DNA of 64,000 bases from Kurthia senegalensis. Lineage in GTDB: Bacteria > Bacillota > Bacilli > Bacillales_A > Planococcaceae. The first letter of the stretch is position 1; each line of letters opens with the position of its first letter. The notes under the pieces are model-generated. The model had not been told where the DNA came from. It did not search any database and saw only the letters and a program-made list of their open reading frames with translations. This document shows positions 29,576 to 38,303 of this stretch, piece after piece. Position numbers and translations under genes: made by a program. The stretch spans positions 123,812 through 187,811 of the forward strand of contig NZ_HE611065.1 in the NCBI RefSeq assembly GCF_000285595.1, written 5' to 3'.

Positions 29576-29604
29576 ACTATACTGTATTTTACATTATTTT
29601 ACAA
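29576..29604 (-). promoter_or_regulatory. Candidate promoter of comEA
   Basis: TTGTAA (29604-29599) and TATAGT (29581-29576) are 17 bases apart on the minus strand, immediately after the yqeM stop. Transcription would start at the foot of the leader hairpin. The region also has several AAAAT/ATTTT blocks that could be ComK contacts, but I cannot define a K-box. Confidence 0.5.
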
Positions 29605-29605
29605 T

Positions 29606-30346
29606 TTATTTTACGCAGTGAAAGAAAATACGTTCTGAATCAAGCGATGGCGCTTCATCTGTGAAGTCCGCTGTAATCGTAATCTCTTCAAAACCTGCTC
29701 GTTGCAACATCATCATATACGTTTCAATTGCATACGTACGTTGATAATGTTGTTCTTCAAAGCGTTCAAATAAACCATTTTCTTGTTGGACATAAAATAA
29801 CATATCATGATGAACAGAATGAGGTGCTTCCCCCGGTTCTGTTTCCCATAAGTACGTAATTTCTTCATCATCGTACGTAAATGGACTATCTAAGAAGATT
29901 TCATCCATTTTAAACAATGAATGAACATCAAAAAATAAATGTCCGCCTTCTTTTAAAGCGGCATAAATTCTTTCAAATGTTTGTTGAACAGCTTGCTGCT
30001 CACGTACGTAATTTAACGAATCAATCGGAATCGTCACAACATCTAATTGTTCGAAACCATCTAACTCGTCCATCGATTGGCAAACGAAGAAAATTTGAAC
30101 ATCTTCTTCGTAGCTACGCTCACTTGCGACCATTAACATCTCTTCTGATAAATCAAGTCCACTTACGTCATAACCGTTTTTTGCAAAAGCGATTGCCATC
30201 GTACCGGTACCACATCCGATGTCTAACAATTTACGATTTTGTTTCGCAGGAGCATTCTTCTGAACCCATTCAACATACGCATCATACGGAATGTCCGTCA
30301 TTAATGCATCGTACACTTCTGCAAAGCGACCATAACTACTCGCCAT
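29606..30346 (-). CDS. yqeM: Putative SAM-dependent methyltransferase YqeM
   Basis: This is a class I methyltransferase of unknown substrate. Motif I is LLDIGCGTGTMAIAF (about 40-54), followed by VSGLDLSEEML. The start is ATG 30346 (MASSYGRFAEVYDAL, 246 residues) or the in-frame TTG at 30355; it overlaps the 3' end of rsfS, implying coupling. The rsfS-yqeM order matches B. subtilis, where yqeM lies between rsfS and the com genes. Comer (comER), normally near, is absent. Confidence 0.9.
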   Translation of the reverse strand: MASSYGRFAEVYDALMTDIPYDAYVEWVQKNAPAKQNRKLLDIGCGTGTMAIAFAKNGYDVSGLDLSEEMLMVASERSYEEDVQIFFVCQSMDELDGFEQLDVVTIPIDSLNYVREQQAVQQTFERIYAALKEGGHLFFDVHSLFKMDEIFLDSPFTYDDEEITYLWETEPGEAPHSVHHDMLFYVQQENGLFERFEEQHYQRTYAIETYMMMLQRAGFEEITITADFTDEAPSLDSERIFFHCVK

Positions 30347-30692
30347 CTGACTCAACTGCTACAAACGTTTCTGGTGCATCGCCCCATAAACGTTCTAAAT
30401 TGTAATAACTACGTTCATCTTTATGGAAAACATGTGTTACAACATCGCCAGCATCAACTAGTACCCAACGACCTGCATCAAAACCTTCCATACGTTTTAC
30501 GTCATGTCCTGCTTTTTCAGCTTGTTCTTTTACTTCACGTGCGATTGCTTGCACTTGACGTTCAGAACCACCTGAACAAATTACGAAGTAATCAGAAAGT
30601 AAAGAAATACCTTCCATGTTTAATACGACGATATCTTCTGCGCGTTTATCGTCTACTGCTTTAAATACTGTATCTAAAAGTGTTTGAGTCAT
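30336..30692 (-). CDS. rsfS: Ribosomal silencing factor RsfS
   Basis: RsfS binds L14 and blocks subunit joining in starvation. The 118-residue protein has the DUF143 signatures LLSDYFVICSGGSERQVQAI and WVLVDAGDVVTHVFH. It begins at the last base of yqeK's stop region and overlaps yqeM, in a compact nadD-yqeK-rsfS-yqeM cluster conserved in Bacillales. Confidence 0.96.
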   Translation of the reverse strand: MTQTLLDTVFKAVDDKRAEDIVVLNMEGISLLSDYFVICSGGSERQVQAIAREVKEQAEKAGHDVKRMEGFDAGRWVLVDAGDVVTHVFHKDERSYYNLERLWGDAPETFVAVESDGE

Positions 30693-31267
30693 TATAAATT
30701 CCCTTTCTTTTTTAACAATAAATCATTGTAACAATTAAATGAATCCGGAAATACAGGTTGATGTTTCGACATTAAAAATTGAATCGAATGAGAAAGACAC
30801 GTAATCATTAAGTCTTCTAGAGACATCGATTTCGCTGCTTCTCTTAGTTCGTCTACACCAGGGAATTTACGATTTGGTTCAATCATATCCGCAATGTACA
30901 CTACTTTTTCTAAGTCGCTCATTCCGATACGTCCTGTCGTATGAAAGCGAATAGCATTTAGCATATCCAAATCGGTAATACCAAATTCCGTTTCTGCTAC
31001 GTACGCACCTACTGGCCCATGCCATAATTCATGGTGATAAGCCAATAATGTCGGATCCATTTTTTGTTCAATAATCGTTTGTTTCATCCAATCCTTGTCT
31101 GCATATTTGCAAGAATCGTGTAAAATAGCAGCTACTTCTGCTTTTTGAACGTCTTGACCGAATTTTTCGGCAAGCGTCATTGCTGTGTCTGTTACGCCAA
31201 TTGTGTGAATATAACGTTTTTCAGGCATACGGGGTTTCATCGCTTCAAGTAAACGAGCGCGTTCCAT
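30692..31267 (-). CDS. yqeK: HD-domain hydrolase YqeK (Ap4A hydrolase family)
   Basis: YqeK is a symmetrical Ap4A hydrolase of the HD superfamily. The 191-residue protein shows RYIHTIGVTDTAM (first His), LHDSCKY (His-Asp pair) and YHHELWHGPVGAYVA. It overlaps nadD by 23 bases and abuts rsfS. Biochemical activity as an Ap4A hydrolase is established for B. subtilis and Staphylococcus homologues. Confidence 0.93.
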   Translation of the reverse strand: MERARLLEAMKPRMPEKRYIHTIGVTDTAMTLAEKFGQDVQKAEVAAILHDSCKYADKDWMKQTIIEQKMDPTLLAYHHELWHGPVGAYVAETEFGITDLDMLNAIRFHTTGRIGMSDLEKVVYIADMIEPNRKFPGVDELREAAKSMSLEDLMITCLSHSIQFLMSKHQPVFPDSFNCYNDLLLKKKGNL

Positions 31268-31826
31268 ATAATCCTTCCTCTCGAATATATTGTTCCACTG
31301 CTTCTGGCAGTAAATATTTAACGGTCGTCCCTTTTTTGAGACGCTCGCGAATGAGCGTAGAAGAAAGATCCATCAAAGGGGCTTCTACAATTTCAACGTC
31401 ATAAATCGACTTACCGACATAGCCAGGGCGTCCTACACCGACAAATCGCACGAGTTTCACTAACTCTTCAATGTGATACCACGTATGCAATTCCGCTATA
31501 CTATCGCCTCCGATAATAAAGTAAAATTGTACATCTGGTTCTCTTTTTGTCAGCTGTTGCATCGTTTCATACGAATACGACACACCTCCACGCTCAATTT
31601 CAAAAGGCTCTAATACAAATTTTACATTGTTCGCAATAGCGAGACGCGTCATTTCTAAACGTTGCATCGCTGTTGCATCGCCTTCTTTTATTTTATGTGG
31701 AGGAACCGCATTTGGCATAAATCGTACTTCGTCCAATTGTAATGTTTCTGCCACCTCATTCGCCATTAATAAATGAGCGACATGCGGTGGATTAAACGTC
31801 CCTCCGAACAAACCAACTCTTCTCAC
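31245..31826 (-). CDS. nadD: Nicotinate-nucleotide adenylyltransferase
   Basis: NadD makes nicotinate adenine dinucleotide from NaMN and ATP in NAD synthesis. The nucleotidyltransferase motif GLFGGTFNPPHVAHL is at the N-terminus and SSTLIRERL near the C-terminus. I chose GTG 31826 (MRRVGLFGG, 193 residues) because AAGGG is 8 bases upstream and B. subtilis NadD begins the same way; ATG 31832 is only 2 bases from that site. It overlaps yqeK. Confidence 0.96.
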   Translation of the reverse strand: MRRVGLFGGTFNPPHVAHLLMANEVAETLQLDEVRFMPNAVPPHKIKEGDATAMQRLEMTRLAIANNVKFVLEPFEIERGGVSYSYETMQQLTKREPDVQFYFIIGGDSIAELHTWYHIEELVKLVRFVGVGRPGYVGKSIYDVEIVEAPLMDLSSTLIRERLKKGTTVKYLLPEAVEQYIREEGLYGTRSFT

Positions 31827-31841
31827 AGTCATCACCCTTAA

Positions 31842-32144
31842 TTAAGCTCTTGGTAATTCAATTCTACGGTCGTCGCGTTTTTTCGCTTCTTTATATAAAA
31901 CAACTGTCAAACCAATTAATTGTACTAATTCTGCATCTGTACCTTCTGCTAATTGTTCAGCAACTGTTTTTTTATCGAATTCACAGTTATCTAAAATACG
32001 CACTTTAATTAATTCGCGTACTGCTAAAGCTTTCTCAATTTGACGACATTGCATTTCGCTTACGCCGCCTTTACCTACTTGGAAAATCGGGTCTAAATGA
32101 TGTGCTTCTGCACGTAAAAATCTTTTTTGCTTACCTGTTAACAT
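31842..32144 (-). CDS. yhbY: CRM-domain RNA-binding protein YhbY
   Basis: This is a 100-residue CRM domain protein associated with pre-50S ribosomal particles. It starts MLTGKQKRFLRAEAHHLDPIFQVGKGGVSE, with the conserved GKGG loop that contacts RNA. It lies between aroE and nadD, as in B. subtilis (yqeI). A role in large-subunit assembly is inferred from homologues. Confidence 0.95.
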   Translation of the reverse strand: MLTGKQKRFLRAEAHHLDPIFQVGKGGVSEMQCRQIEKALAVRELIKVRILDNCEFDKKTVAEQLAEGTDAELVQLIGLTVVLYKEAKKRDDRRIELPRA

Positions 32145-32147
32145 GAA

Positions 32148-32981
32148 TTAATTTCCTCCTAATTGTTCAAGCAATGATTGCTTAACAACTTTTGCATCTG
32201 GATAAACCGTCGTCCAATGCTCATAGGCTAATGCACCTTGGTGAATAAACATCCCTAAGCCTGTAACGACTGTCGCTCCTTGTTTTTGTGACTGTTCTAA
32301 AAATGGTGTCATTAATGGATTATACACAATATCGGCAACAATTGCAGTGTTTGCTAAATGTTCTAATGAAATTGGTAAAGCAAATTGACTATGATTTAAT
32401 CCTGCAGATGTCGTTTGAATGACAATACCATATGCGCCTAATTCATCGGAAGCTTGTTGTAAGGAACATGCTTTCACACTTGGATCCATTTCCAAACAAA
32501 TGGCACGTGCCTTTTCAACCGTACGATTCGCAATTGTTATGTCTCGGTAACCTTCTTGCCAAAGAGCGAAACAAATCCCTCGTGAAGCACCACCAGCACC
32601 TAACACGAGCACTTTTTCTTGTTTATGTGACGTGCCGACAACATCTTCTAATGAACGGACAAATCCTAAACCATCTGTATTGTAGCCCTTGTATTTACCA
32701 TCCGCTTGACGAACGACCGTATTGACCGCACCCATCTTCTCAGCTAGGGCATCTACTTCATCTAATAAAGGAATAATCGCTTCTTTATGTGGGATTGTAA
32801 CGTTAAAACCACTACACCCGAGTACTTTCATTCCTTCAAAAGATGCGCGTAGTGACTCACGTGAGACGTGTAATGGAATATACGTGGCATCTCGTCCTTC
32901 TGACGTCATCCATAAATTATGCATGAATGGTGACATCGAATGTTCAATTGGATCTCCAATTACTGCATACCATTTTTTCAC
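32148..32981 (-). CDS. aroE: Shikimate dehydrogenase
   Basis: AroE reduces 3-dehydroshikimate to shikimate with NADPH. The N-terminal substrate domain has SMSPFMHN and the catalytic Lys of NVTIPHKE, with NTDGLGF; the cofactor loop is LGAGGASRGI. GTG 32981 (MKKWYAVIGDPIEHS, 277 residues) is preferred because AGGGGG is 8 bases upstream; ATG 32987 is only 2 bases from it. It lies inside the yqeG-yqeH operon. Confidence 0.97.
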   Translation of the reverse strand: MKKWYAVIGDPIEHSMSPFMHNLWMTSEGRDATYIPLHVSRESLRASFEGMKVLGCSGFNVTIPHKEAIIPLLDEVDALAEKMGAVNTVVRQADGKYKGYNTDGLGFVRSLEDVVGTSHKQEKVLVLGAGGASRGICFALWQEGYRDITIANRTVEKARAICLEMDPSVKACSLQQASDELGAYGIVIQTTSAGLNHSQFALPISLEHLANTAIVADIVYNPLMTPFLEQSQKQGATVVTGLGMFIHQGALAYEHWTTVYPDAKVVKQSLLEQLGGN

Positions 32982-32993
32982 GAGCATTTCCCC

Positions 32994-34097
32994 CTAAATA
33001 AGTGACGGACGAATCGTTACTTCTACACCTTCTGGAGCATAAGCTGCAACGACAACATTTGCATTTTGTACCGTAATCCAACCTAAACCTGAATAGACGA
33101 TATCAATTTTATCTTCTTTAATTGAAAATTCATGACGAACGAGCGGTGGCAGTTGGTCAATAAATTCTTTCGTAGGTGGTGCTAAAAGTTCACCTTTATG
33201 CGTTTCATACAGCTCATCCGCATTTTCTAACTTCGTACGGTGAATGTTTAAATCATTCGCAATGTGTACCGTGAAGTTTGAACGATGCCCTTGAATGAAA
33301 TCAAAACGTGCTAAAGCACCAATGAAAAGTGTTTGCTCTGCATTCAATTGGAATGTTTTTGGTTTGATTTCTTTTTTAGGCATAATATATTTTAACTCTT
33401 TTGCATCGATGTGATGCGCCATTTGGTGATGATTAATAATCCCTGGTGTATCGTAAATCGCTTTTTCATCGTCTAAAGGAATTTCAATCATATCTAATGT
33501 CGTTCCAGGGAAGTAAGACGTTGTGATAACATCTCCTTGTCCCGTCGCTTGTTTAATAATACGGTTAATAAATGTTGATTTCCCAACGTTCGTACATCCA
33601 ACAACGTAGACGTCTTCTCCGCGACGATATTCTTCGATTTTTTCCATCGCTTCTTCGATGCCGTTTCCTTTATGCGCTGAAACGAGTAATACGTCAACTG
33701 GTTTCAAACCAAGTTGTTTCGCTTCTTGACGAATCCAGTTAATTACTTTTTTCGGATTAATTGATTTCGGTAATAAATCGACTTTGTTTGCGATTAATAA
33801 TACAGGGTTATTGCCAACAAAACGGTGTAACCCTGGTAACCAGCTACCTGTGAAATCAAAAATATCGACGATTTTTACGATTAAGCCTTTTTGCGTTCCA
33901 AGACCATTTAAAATACGTAAAAAGTCGTCGTCTGTTAACGACACTGGTTGTAATTCGTTATAATTTTTCAAACGGAAACAGCGTTTGCAAATTATCTCTT
34001 CTTTTTCTAAAGCAGAAGCAGGTGCAAACCCCGGTGCTTTTGGATCCTCTGTTTGAATTTGTGTACCGCAGCCAATACAATGTGGCATTTCATTCAT
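32994..34097 (-). CDS. yqeH: Ribosome-assembly GTPase YqeH
   Basis: YqeH is a circularly permuted GTPase for 30S assembly. The N-terminal zinc finger is CIGCG plus CKRCF (residues 7-42). Permuted motifs follow: NKVDLLP (G4), SAHKGNG (G5), then GCTNVGKST (G1) and DTPGIINHHQ (G3). The C-terminal domain may bind RNA. At 367 residues it matches B. subtilis. It follows yqeG by 3 bases. Confidence 0.97.
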   Translation of the reverse strand: MNEMPHCIGCGTQIQTEDPKAPGFAPASALEKEEIICKRCFRLKNYNELQPVSLTDDDFLRILNGLGTQKGLIVKIVDIFDFTGSWLPGLHRFVGNNPVLLIANKVDLLPKSINPKKVINWIRQEAKQLGLKPVDVLLVSAHKGNGIEEAMEKIEEYRRGEDVYVVGCTNVGKSTFINRIIKQATGQGDVITTSYFPGTTLDMIEIPLDDEKAIYDTPGIINHHQMAHHIDAKELKYIMPKKEIKPKTFQLNAEQTLFIGALARFDFIQGHRSNFTVHIANDLNIHRTKLENADELYETHKGELLAPPTKEFIDQLPPLVRHEFSIKEDKIDIVYSGLGWITVQNANVVVAAYAPEGVEVTIRPSLI

Positions 34098-34100
34098 AAT

Positions 34101-34634
34101 TTATTGTTCCCTCCATGTTTCAATACCTTTTTTGCGTAAATAATTAAATACGCGGCGTTCGATTTTACGATTTAATTTCGTTGCAAAACCGTCTGATTGT
34201 GCAACCGGTTTAATTAAGATCGTGTGCATGTGAAGCGCATTTGCTCCGAGCATGTCTGTTAACATTTGATCTCCTAGCATCATAACTTCTTCTGCAGGCA
34301 ATCCTAAAACGTGTAACCCACGTTTAAATGATTTTGCAAGTGGTTTACGCGCTTGGAAAATGTACGGAATATTAAGCGGCTCTGCAAAATGTTTTACACG
34401 CGGCTCTTTATTATTCGACACGATCAACACTTTAATACCTGCTTGGACCATTTCTTCCATCCAGGCAGCAAGTTCAGGTGTTGCATCTGCTCGATCCCAC
34501 TCTACTAATGTATTATCTAAGTCTGTAATAATCCCTTTAATGCCTAATGCATGCAATTTTTCAGGTGTAATTTCAAAGACTGTATGAACAAACTCCTTTG
34601 GCATAAATCGTTTATACACTATAATTTCCCTCAT
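34101..34634 (-). CDS. yqeG: HAD-superfamily phosphatase YqeG
   Basis: This is a 177-residue HAD family IIIA phosphatase; YqeG/Gep4 proteins are phosphatidylglycerophosphate phosphatase relatives. DLDNTLVEWD (motif I), IVSNNKEPRV (motif II), and a Lys followed by MLGDQMLTDMLGAN (motif IV) are present. It is the first gene of the yqeG-yqeH-aroE-yhbY-nadD-yqeK-rsfS-yqeM operon. It sits next to psd and pssA, which fits a phospholipid role, though that adjacency may be chance. Confidence 0.93.
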   Translation of the reverse strand: MREIIVYKRFMPKEFVHTVFEITPEKLHALGIKGIITDLDNTLVEWDRADATPELAAWMEEMVQAGIKVLIVSNNKEPRVKHFAEPLNIPYIFQARKPLAKSFKRGLHVLGLPAEEVMMLGDQMLTDMLGANALHMHTILIKPVAQSDGFATKLNRKIERRVFNYLRKKGIETWREQ

Positions 34635-34673
34635 TTTATCAATTTTTCGTTAGTCAACAAGCTACTCTAAAGA

Positions 34674-35456
34674 TTATACCATATACGTGAATGCTTCTCC
34701 CACTCGTATAATCGCATCTTTTTGGACGTTTTGTGTAAAGCTTGTTTTTCCTTTTTCAAAAAAAACCATGACTGTCGAGCCAAACTCAAACAACCCGACT
34801 TCGTGTCCTTTTGTCCACTGCTGTTTCTTTTCTGTCAATTGAATAGAATTCACAAACATGGCCCCTACTTTAACAACAGCCATTTTCCCACATTCTGTTT
34901 GCAGTTCTGTTACGCATCGATAATTATGTGACAGCGGTTTTTTTCCGTACGTCAATCCGATTTGATTGACTGGATACGATTTTCCGCCTAAAAAATATTG
35001 GCGTAGCAATTGACCATCCACTGGGCTATGTACGCGGTGATAATTAGATGGACTTAAGTAAAATACGATGTATTGTCCACCAACATACGAGTCTGCAATG
35101 TCTGGCTGTCCGAATACGTCTAGTAGCGAATAATCTTTCCCCTTAACGACGTAATGACTTTGTGCAGTGACCTCTCCGAACGACTCGATTTTCCCGTCCA
35201 CTGGGCTCGTAATGACTTGTTCTCTTCTATCGATCGGACGTGCTTCTTCTTTTAATTTTCTCGTAAAAAATTGTTGAAGTGACTGAAATTGATTCATAGG
35301 TCCAACGACGTCTTTCGTATCTATATGATACAATTTAGAATAAGACGATATACAATGTTTACTCAACTTGCTCGTTGCGAACAGTTGAAGTAATTTCGAA
35401 GTTGTTCTATTATTTGTTAGTTCAATCGTTTTTTGATAAAAAAATCTTTTCCACAC
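34674..35456 (-). CDS. psd: Phosphatidylserine decarboxylase
   Basis: Psd converts phosphatidylserine to phosphatidylethanolamine. It is made as a proenzyme cut before the Ser of the GST motif (FGSTVMVFF near residue 227) to form the pyruvoyl group. The family motifs VHSPVDGQL and FVNSIQL are present. Translation starts at GTG 35456, 8 bases after AGGGGG. It is divergent from pssA, which makes its substrate, with 79 bases between them. Confidence 0.96.
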   Translation of the reverse strand: MWKRFFYQKTIELTNNRTTSKLLQLFATSKLSKHCISSYSKLYHIDTKDVVGPMNQFQSLQQFFTRKLKEEARPIDRREQVITSPVDGKIESFGEVTAQSHYVVKGKDYSLLDVFGQPDIADSYVGGQYIVFYLSPSNYHRVHSPVDGQLLRQYFLGGKSYPVNQIGLTYGKKPLSHNYRCVTELQTECGKMAVVKVGAMFVNSIQLTEKKQQWTKGHEVGLFEFGSTVMVFFEKGKTSFTQNVQKDAIIRVGEAFTYMV

Positions 35457-35535
35457 GATGCATTCCCCCTTGGGCTCTATTCATTGTATATGAACAGCTT
35501 TTGAAATCAAGTAATAAATTTAAGGAGCGTCACAA

Positions 35536-36075
35536 ATGTTTATACTCCAACAGATCGAAGCTACGATTCGGAAAACAAAATCCCACTTAGCGAACATCAT
35601 TACTCTTGGAAATATTTCTTTCGGTTGCGCATCTGTCATTGCGACATTTAGCCAAGCTTATAGTCATGCCATTTTATATATTTTTATCGCGGCACTTTTA
35701 GACCGTTACGACGGCAAGGTTGCACGTAAATTCAACCAAGAGTCCGAACTAGGAAAACAACTCGATTCGATGAGTGATGTTATTTCTTTCGGCGTTGCAC
35801 CAGCACTTTTAATTCACGGTGCTGTTTTAAGCGAGTACGGTTCAATTGGTGCCATCATTACCGTATTTTATATGGTTTGTGGTGCTTTTCGTTTAGCACG
35901 GTTTAACATTACCGAATCAGATGGTTATTTTAGCGGTCTTCCAATTACAGCTGCAGGTGTTATTTTAACCGTTTCTTACTTTGCCATTCCATTTATTAAT
36001 ACCCAATTTTATATCGGGCTATTTTTCTTTATGGGTCTGGCAATGATTAGTTCATTTAAACTAAAAAAAGTGTAG
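35536..36075 (+). CDS. pssA: CDP-diacylglycerol-serine O-phosphatidyltransferase
   Basis: PssA makes phosphatidylserine from CDP-diacylglycerol and serine at the membrane. The 179-residue protein has the CDP-alcohol phosphatidyltransferase motif with D-G-x2-A-R-x8-G-x3-D-x3-D (residues about 53-75: YDGKVARKF, GKQLDSMSD) and five to six membrane segments. The ATG follows AAGGAG at 8 bases. It is paired with psd, so the cell should make phosphatidylethanolamine. Confidence 0.95.
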   Translation: MFILQQIEATIRKTKSHLANIITLGNISFGCASVIATFSQAYSHAILYIFIAALLDRYDGKVARKFNQESELGKQLDSMSDVISFGVAPALLIHGAVLSEYGSIGAIITVFYMVCGAFRLARFNITESDGYFSGLPITAAGVILTVSYFAIPFINTQFYIGLFFFMGLAMISSFKLKKV

Positions 36076-36102
36076 CTACGATGCTTTAAAACATCTTATA
36101 TC

Positions 36103-36151
36103 AAAAAAGTCCTCCTCGTTTCGCTAAGCGATTCAAGGAGGTCTTTTTTTT
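36103..36151. terminator. Bidirectional terminator between pssA and mtnN
   Basis: Stem AAAAAAG-CCTCCT / AGGAGG-CTTTTTTT around an 18-base loop that itself can fold (CGCTAAGCG). A and T runs on both sides serve the convergent genes pssA (+) and mtnN (-). Confidence 0.85.
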
Positions 36152-36159
36152 CGATTATA

Positions 36160-36852
36160 TTAAAGTTTTTCAATTGCTTTCAATACGACTTGTGTCGAAT
36201 GTTTCGCGGCAATCGGTAAAAATTCATCAAAACTAATATTTGATTGTTTTCCAGCAATATCAGATAACGCACGGATGACAACAAATGGTGTACCGAATTG
36301 GTAACATACTTGTGCAACTGCTGCGGCTTCCATTTCTACTGCTTTCATCGTTGGGAAGTAACTACGTACTTTTTCAACGCGAACAGGATCATTCATAAAT
36401 GAATCACCTGTCGTAATTAAACCTGTCGCTGCTTGGTGTTCACCAATAGCTTTCACAGCTTCTTCCGCCACTTGCATTAAGTGTGCATCCGCTTTAAAGC
36501 CAGCTGGCATTTGAGGTACTTGACCCATTTCATATCCGAAAATAGTTGCATCCACATCGTGATGACGTACTTCATCAGAAATAACGATTGCTCCAACTTC
36601 TAGATTTTCATCGTAACCACCAGCAGAACCTGTATTAATGACAAAATCCGGTTGGTATTTTTCAAGTAAAATCGTCGTAGACATCGCGGCATTTACTTTA
36701 CCAATTCCTGATTTTAATAAAATAACGTCTTTGCCTTCGTACGTACCTTGTGTGTACTCACTATTTGCGATTGTTTCAGATGTAGCGTTTTCTAACGTAG
36801 CGCGGAGAAGTTCTACTTCTTCTTCCATTGCGCCAATTATTGCGATTTTCAT
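36160..36852 (-). CDS. mtnN: 5'-methylthioadenosine/S-adenosylhomocysteine nucleosidase
   Basis: MtnN cleaves MTA and SAH in methionine salvage and the activated methyl cycle. The 230 residues start at ATG 36852 ([16 protein letters not shown]), 9 bases after AAGGTGG. Glu11 region GAMEEE, NTGSAGG and the catalytic RALSDIAG are conserved. In B. subtilis mtnN is followed by mccA-mccB; here a terminator and pssA follow. Confidence 0.97.
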   Translation of the reverse strand: MKIAIIGAMEEEVELLRATLENATSETIANSEYTQGTYEGKDVILLKSGIGKVNAAMSTTILLEKYQPDFVINTGSAGGYDENLEVGAIVISDEVRHHDVDATIFGYEMGQVPQMPAGFKADAHLMQVAEEAVKAIGEHQAATGLITTGDSFMNDPVRVEKVRSYFPTMKAVEMEAAAVAQVCYQFGTPFVVIRALSDIAGKQSNISFDEFLPIAAKHSTQVVLKAIEKL

Positions 36853-36896
36853 GGAATATTTCCACCTTTCAAATTGTATCCTCTTTACGATATACA

Positions 36897-36935
36897 AAAG
36901 AACCGCTTATCGTCAAGCAACAAGCGGTTCTTTTC
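36897..36935 (-). terminator. Terminator after the yrrS-like gene
   Basis: Stem AAAAGAACCGCTT / AAGCGGTTCTTTT with a 13-base loop, between the yrrS-like stop and the mtnN start on the minus strand. Confidence 0.88.
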
Positions 36936-36940
36936 ATGAA

Positions 36941-37588
36941 CTAATACGTTCCGTTCAATGTTTTTAAAACGTCTAATTGTGTCGTCGTCCACCCTTTATT
37001 TGGAACCCATTCCAAATAAATTCGGTACATTTTCGTACTATCTGCAGACGTCACGACACCGATTGTTTTTTGATTAGATCCGCCATTTTTCACACGAATA
37101 ATACGCATCTCTTCTTCTGGAATATTCGAAACAGTCGCAAGTTCTGTCACTTTCTCTTTCCAATCAAGCGAAGAGCCATCGTATTGCGAAATGTGATCTT
37201 CTCCAATTGCTTCTGTTTGTTCAGTTTGTAGCGGCTTCCATGCATCATCGACAATAGCCATTTCTACATTTTCATCCGCTACGTCTACTCTACGAACTGT
37301 TGAACGTTCGGTAATGTCTTTCTTCAAGTCAGCTTTCTTTTCAGCCTCTTGCTTTGCCTTTTCGTCCACTTCTTTTTGCGCTTCCGTTTTCTCAGCTTTT
37401 TGTGTCACTTTCGCTTCTTCTTTTATGTTTTTTGAAGAACCTTCATACGTTAATACGTTATATCCTACAATTAAAATTAATATACTGACGATTGCAATTA
37501 ATCCATTTAACATTTTATCCGATTTCTTTTTCGGCGTCTTTTCTCGGTCTGGATTGTATCTTCTTCGTCTTTGTGGTGGTTGTTCCAT
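36941..37588 (-). CDS. yrrS: YrrS-like membrane protein (DUF1510)
   Basis: The N-terminus is basic (RRRRYNPDREKTPKKKSDK), then one membrane helix (about 26-46, LNGLIAIVSILILIVGYNV), a highly charged Lys/Glu coiled region, and a C-terminal DUF1510 domain (about 110-215: WKPLQTEQT, YDGSSLDWKEKVTELA, YLEWVPNKGWTT). The start is ATG 37588 after GAGGTG. In B. subtilis yrrS lies beside greA and the penicillin-binding protein gene pbpI; no pbpI is present here. The role is unknown, possibly envelope-related. Confidence 0.85.
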   Translation of the reverse strand: MEQPPQRRRRYNPDREKTPKKKSDKMLNGLIAIVSILILIVGYNVLTYEGSSKNIKEEAKVTQKAEKTEAQKEVDEKAKQEAEKKADLKKDITERSTVRRVDVADENVEMAIVDDAWKPLQTEQTEAIGEDHISQYDGSSLDWKEKVTELATVSNIPEEEMRIIRVKNGGSNQKTIGVVTSADSTKMYRIYLEWVPNKGWTTTQLDVLKTLNGTY

Positions 37589-37681
37589 ATTGATCACCTC
37601 ATATGTTTATCATAGCATATATTTGAATTTCACTGCGTTCCTTCTACATTACAATACCGAAACATTTCAATAACAAAACGA

Positions 37682-37712
37682 AAAGCGACAGGCTAAAGTT
37701 GCCTGTCGCTTT
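37682..37712 (-). terminator. Terminator of greA
   Basis: A perfect 12-bp stem (AAAGCGACAGGC / GCCTGTCGCTTT) with a 7-base loop, followed on the minus strand by TTCGTTTTG. Confidence 0.88.
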
Positions 37713-37723
37713 CAACAATCGAA

Positions 37724-38194
37724 CTATTTTACTTCGATAATTTTAACGTTGAATTCGCCACCAGGAGTAACGATTTTAACTGTTTCACCTACTTTGTGTC
37801 CGATAATACCTTTCGCAATTGGAGAATCGTTTGAAATACGACCTTCGAATGGATCTGCTTCGGCAGAACCTACGATTTGATACGTTTCAGCTTCACCGTC
37901 TTCTTCAAAAGTAACGGTGCAACCAATTGTTACGATATCTGAATCTACTGAACCTTCTTCAATAATGATTGCATTACGAATCATTGTTTCCACTAATTTA
38001 ATACGTCCTTCTACAAAGCCTTGTTCGTCTTTTGCAGCGTCGTACTCTGAGTTCTCTGAAAGATCACCGTAACCACGAGCGATTTTAATACGTTCCACAA
38101 CTTCTGGACGTTTTACTGTGATTAAATCATGTAATTCATTTTCTAATTTTTCTTTACCCTCTGCAGTCATTGGGTATTGTTTCTCTGCTGACAT
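37724..38194 (-). CDS. greA: Transcription elongation factor GreA
   Basis: GreA rescues backtracked RNA polymerase by stimulating transcript cleavage. The 156-residue protein has an N-terminal coiled coil whose tip carries [10 protein letters not shown] (the catalytic Asp/Glu) and a C-terminal globular domain with [14 protein letters not shown]. The start is ATG 38194 (MSAEKQYPM), 8 bases after AAGGAG. Neighbour udk upstream is separated by a terminator hairpin. Confidence 0.97.
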   Translation of the reverse strand: MSAEKQYPMTAEGKEKLENELHDLITVKRPEVVERIKIARGYGDLSENSEYDAAKDEQGFVEGRIKLVETMIRNAIIIEEGSVDSDIVTIGCTVTFEEDGEAETYQIVGSAEADPFEGRISNDSPIAKGIIGHKVGETVKIVTPGGEFNVKIIEVK

Positions 38195-38227
38195 GTAAGT
38201 CACTCCTTAATTACGAGTAAGCGTAAT

Positions 38228-38272
38228 AAAAATACTATGTCGCTCACTTTATACGAGTAAGCGACATAGTTG
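38228..38272 (-). terminator. Terminator of the trmR-trhP-udk operon
   Basis: A perfect 11-bp stem (ACTATGTCGCT / AGCGACATAGT) with a 15-base loop, followed by ATTTTTATT on the minus strand. Confidence 0.82.
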
Positions 38273-38303
38273 TTGTTAAAATACATTTTCAGTATCTATC
38301 ATA

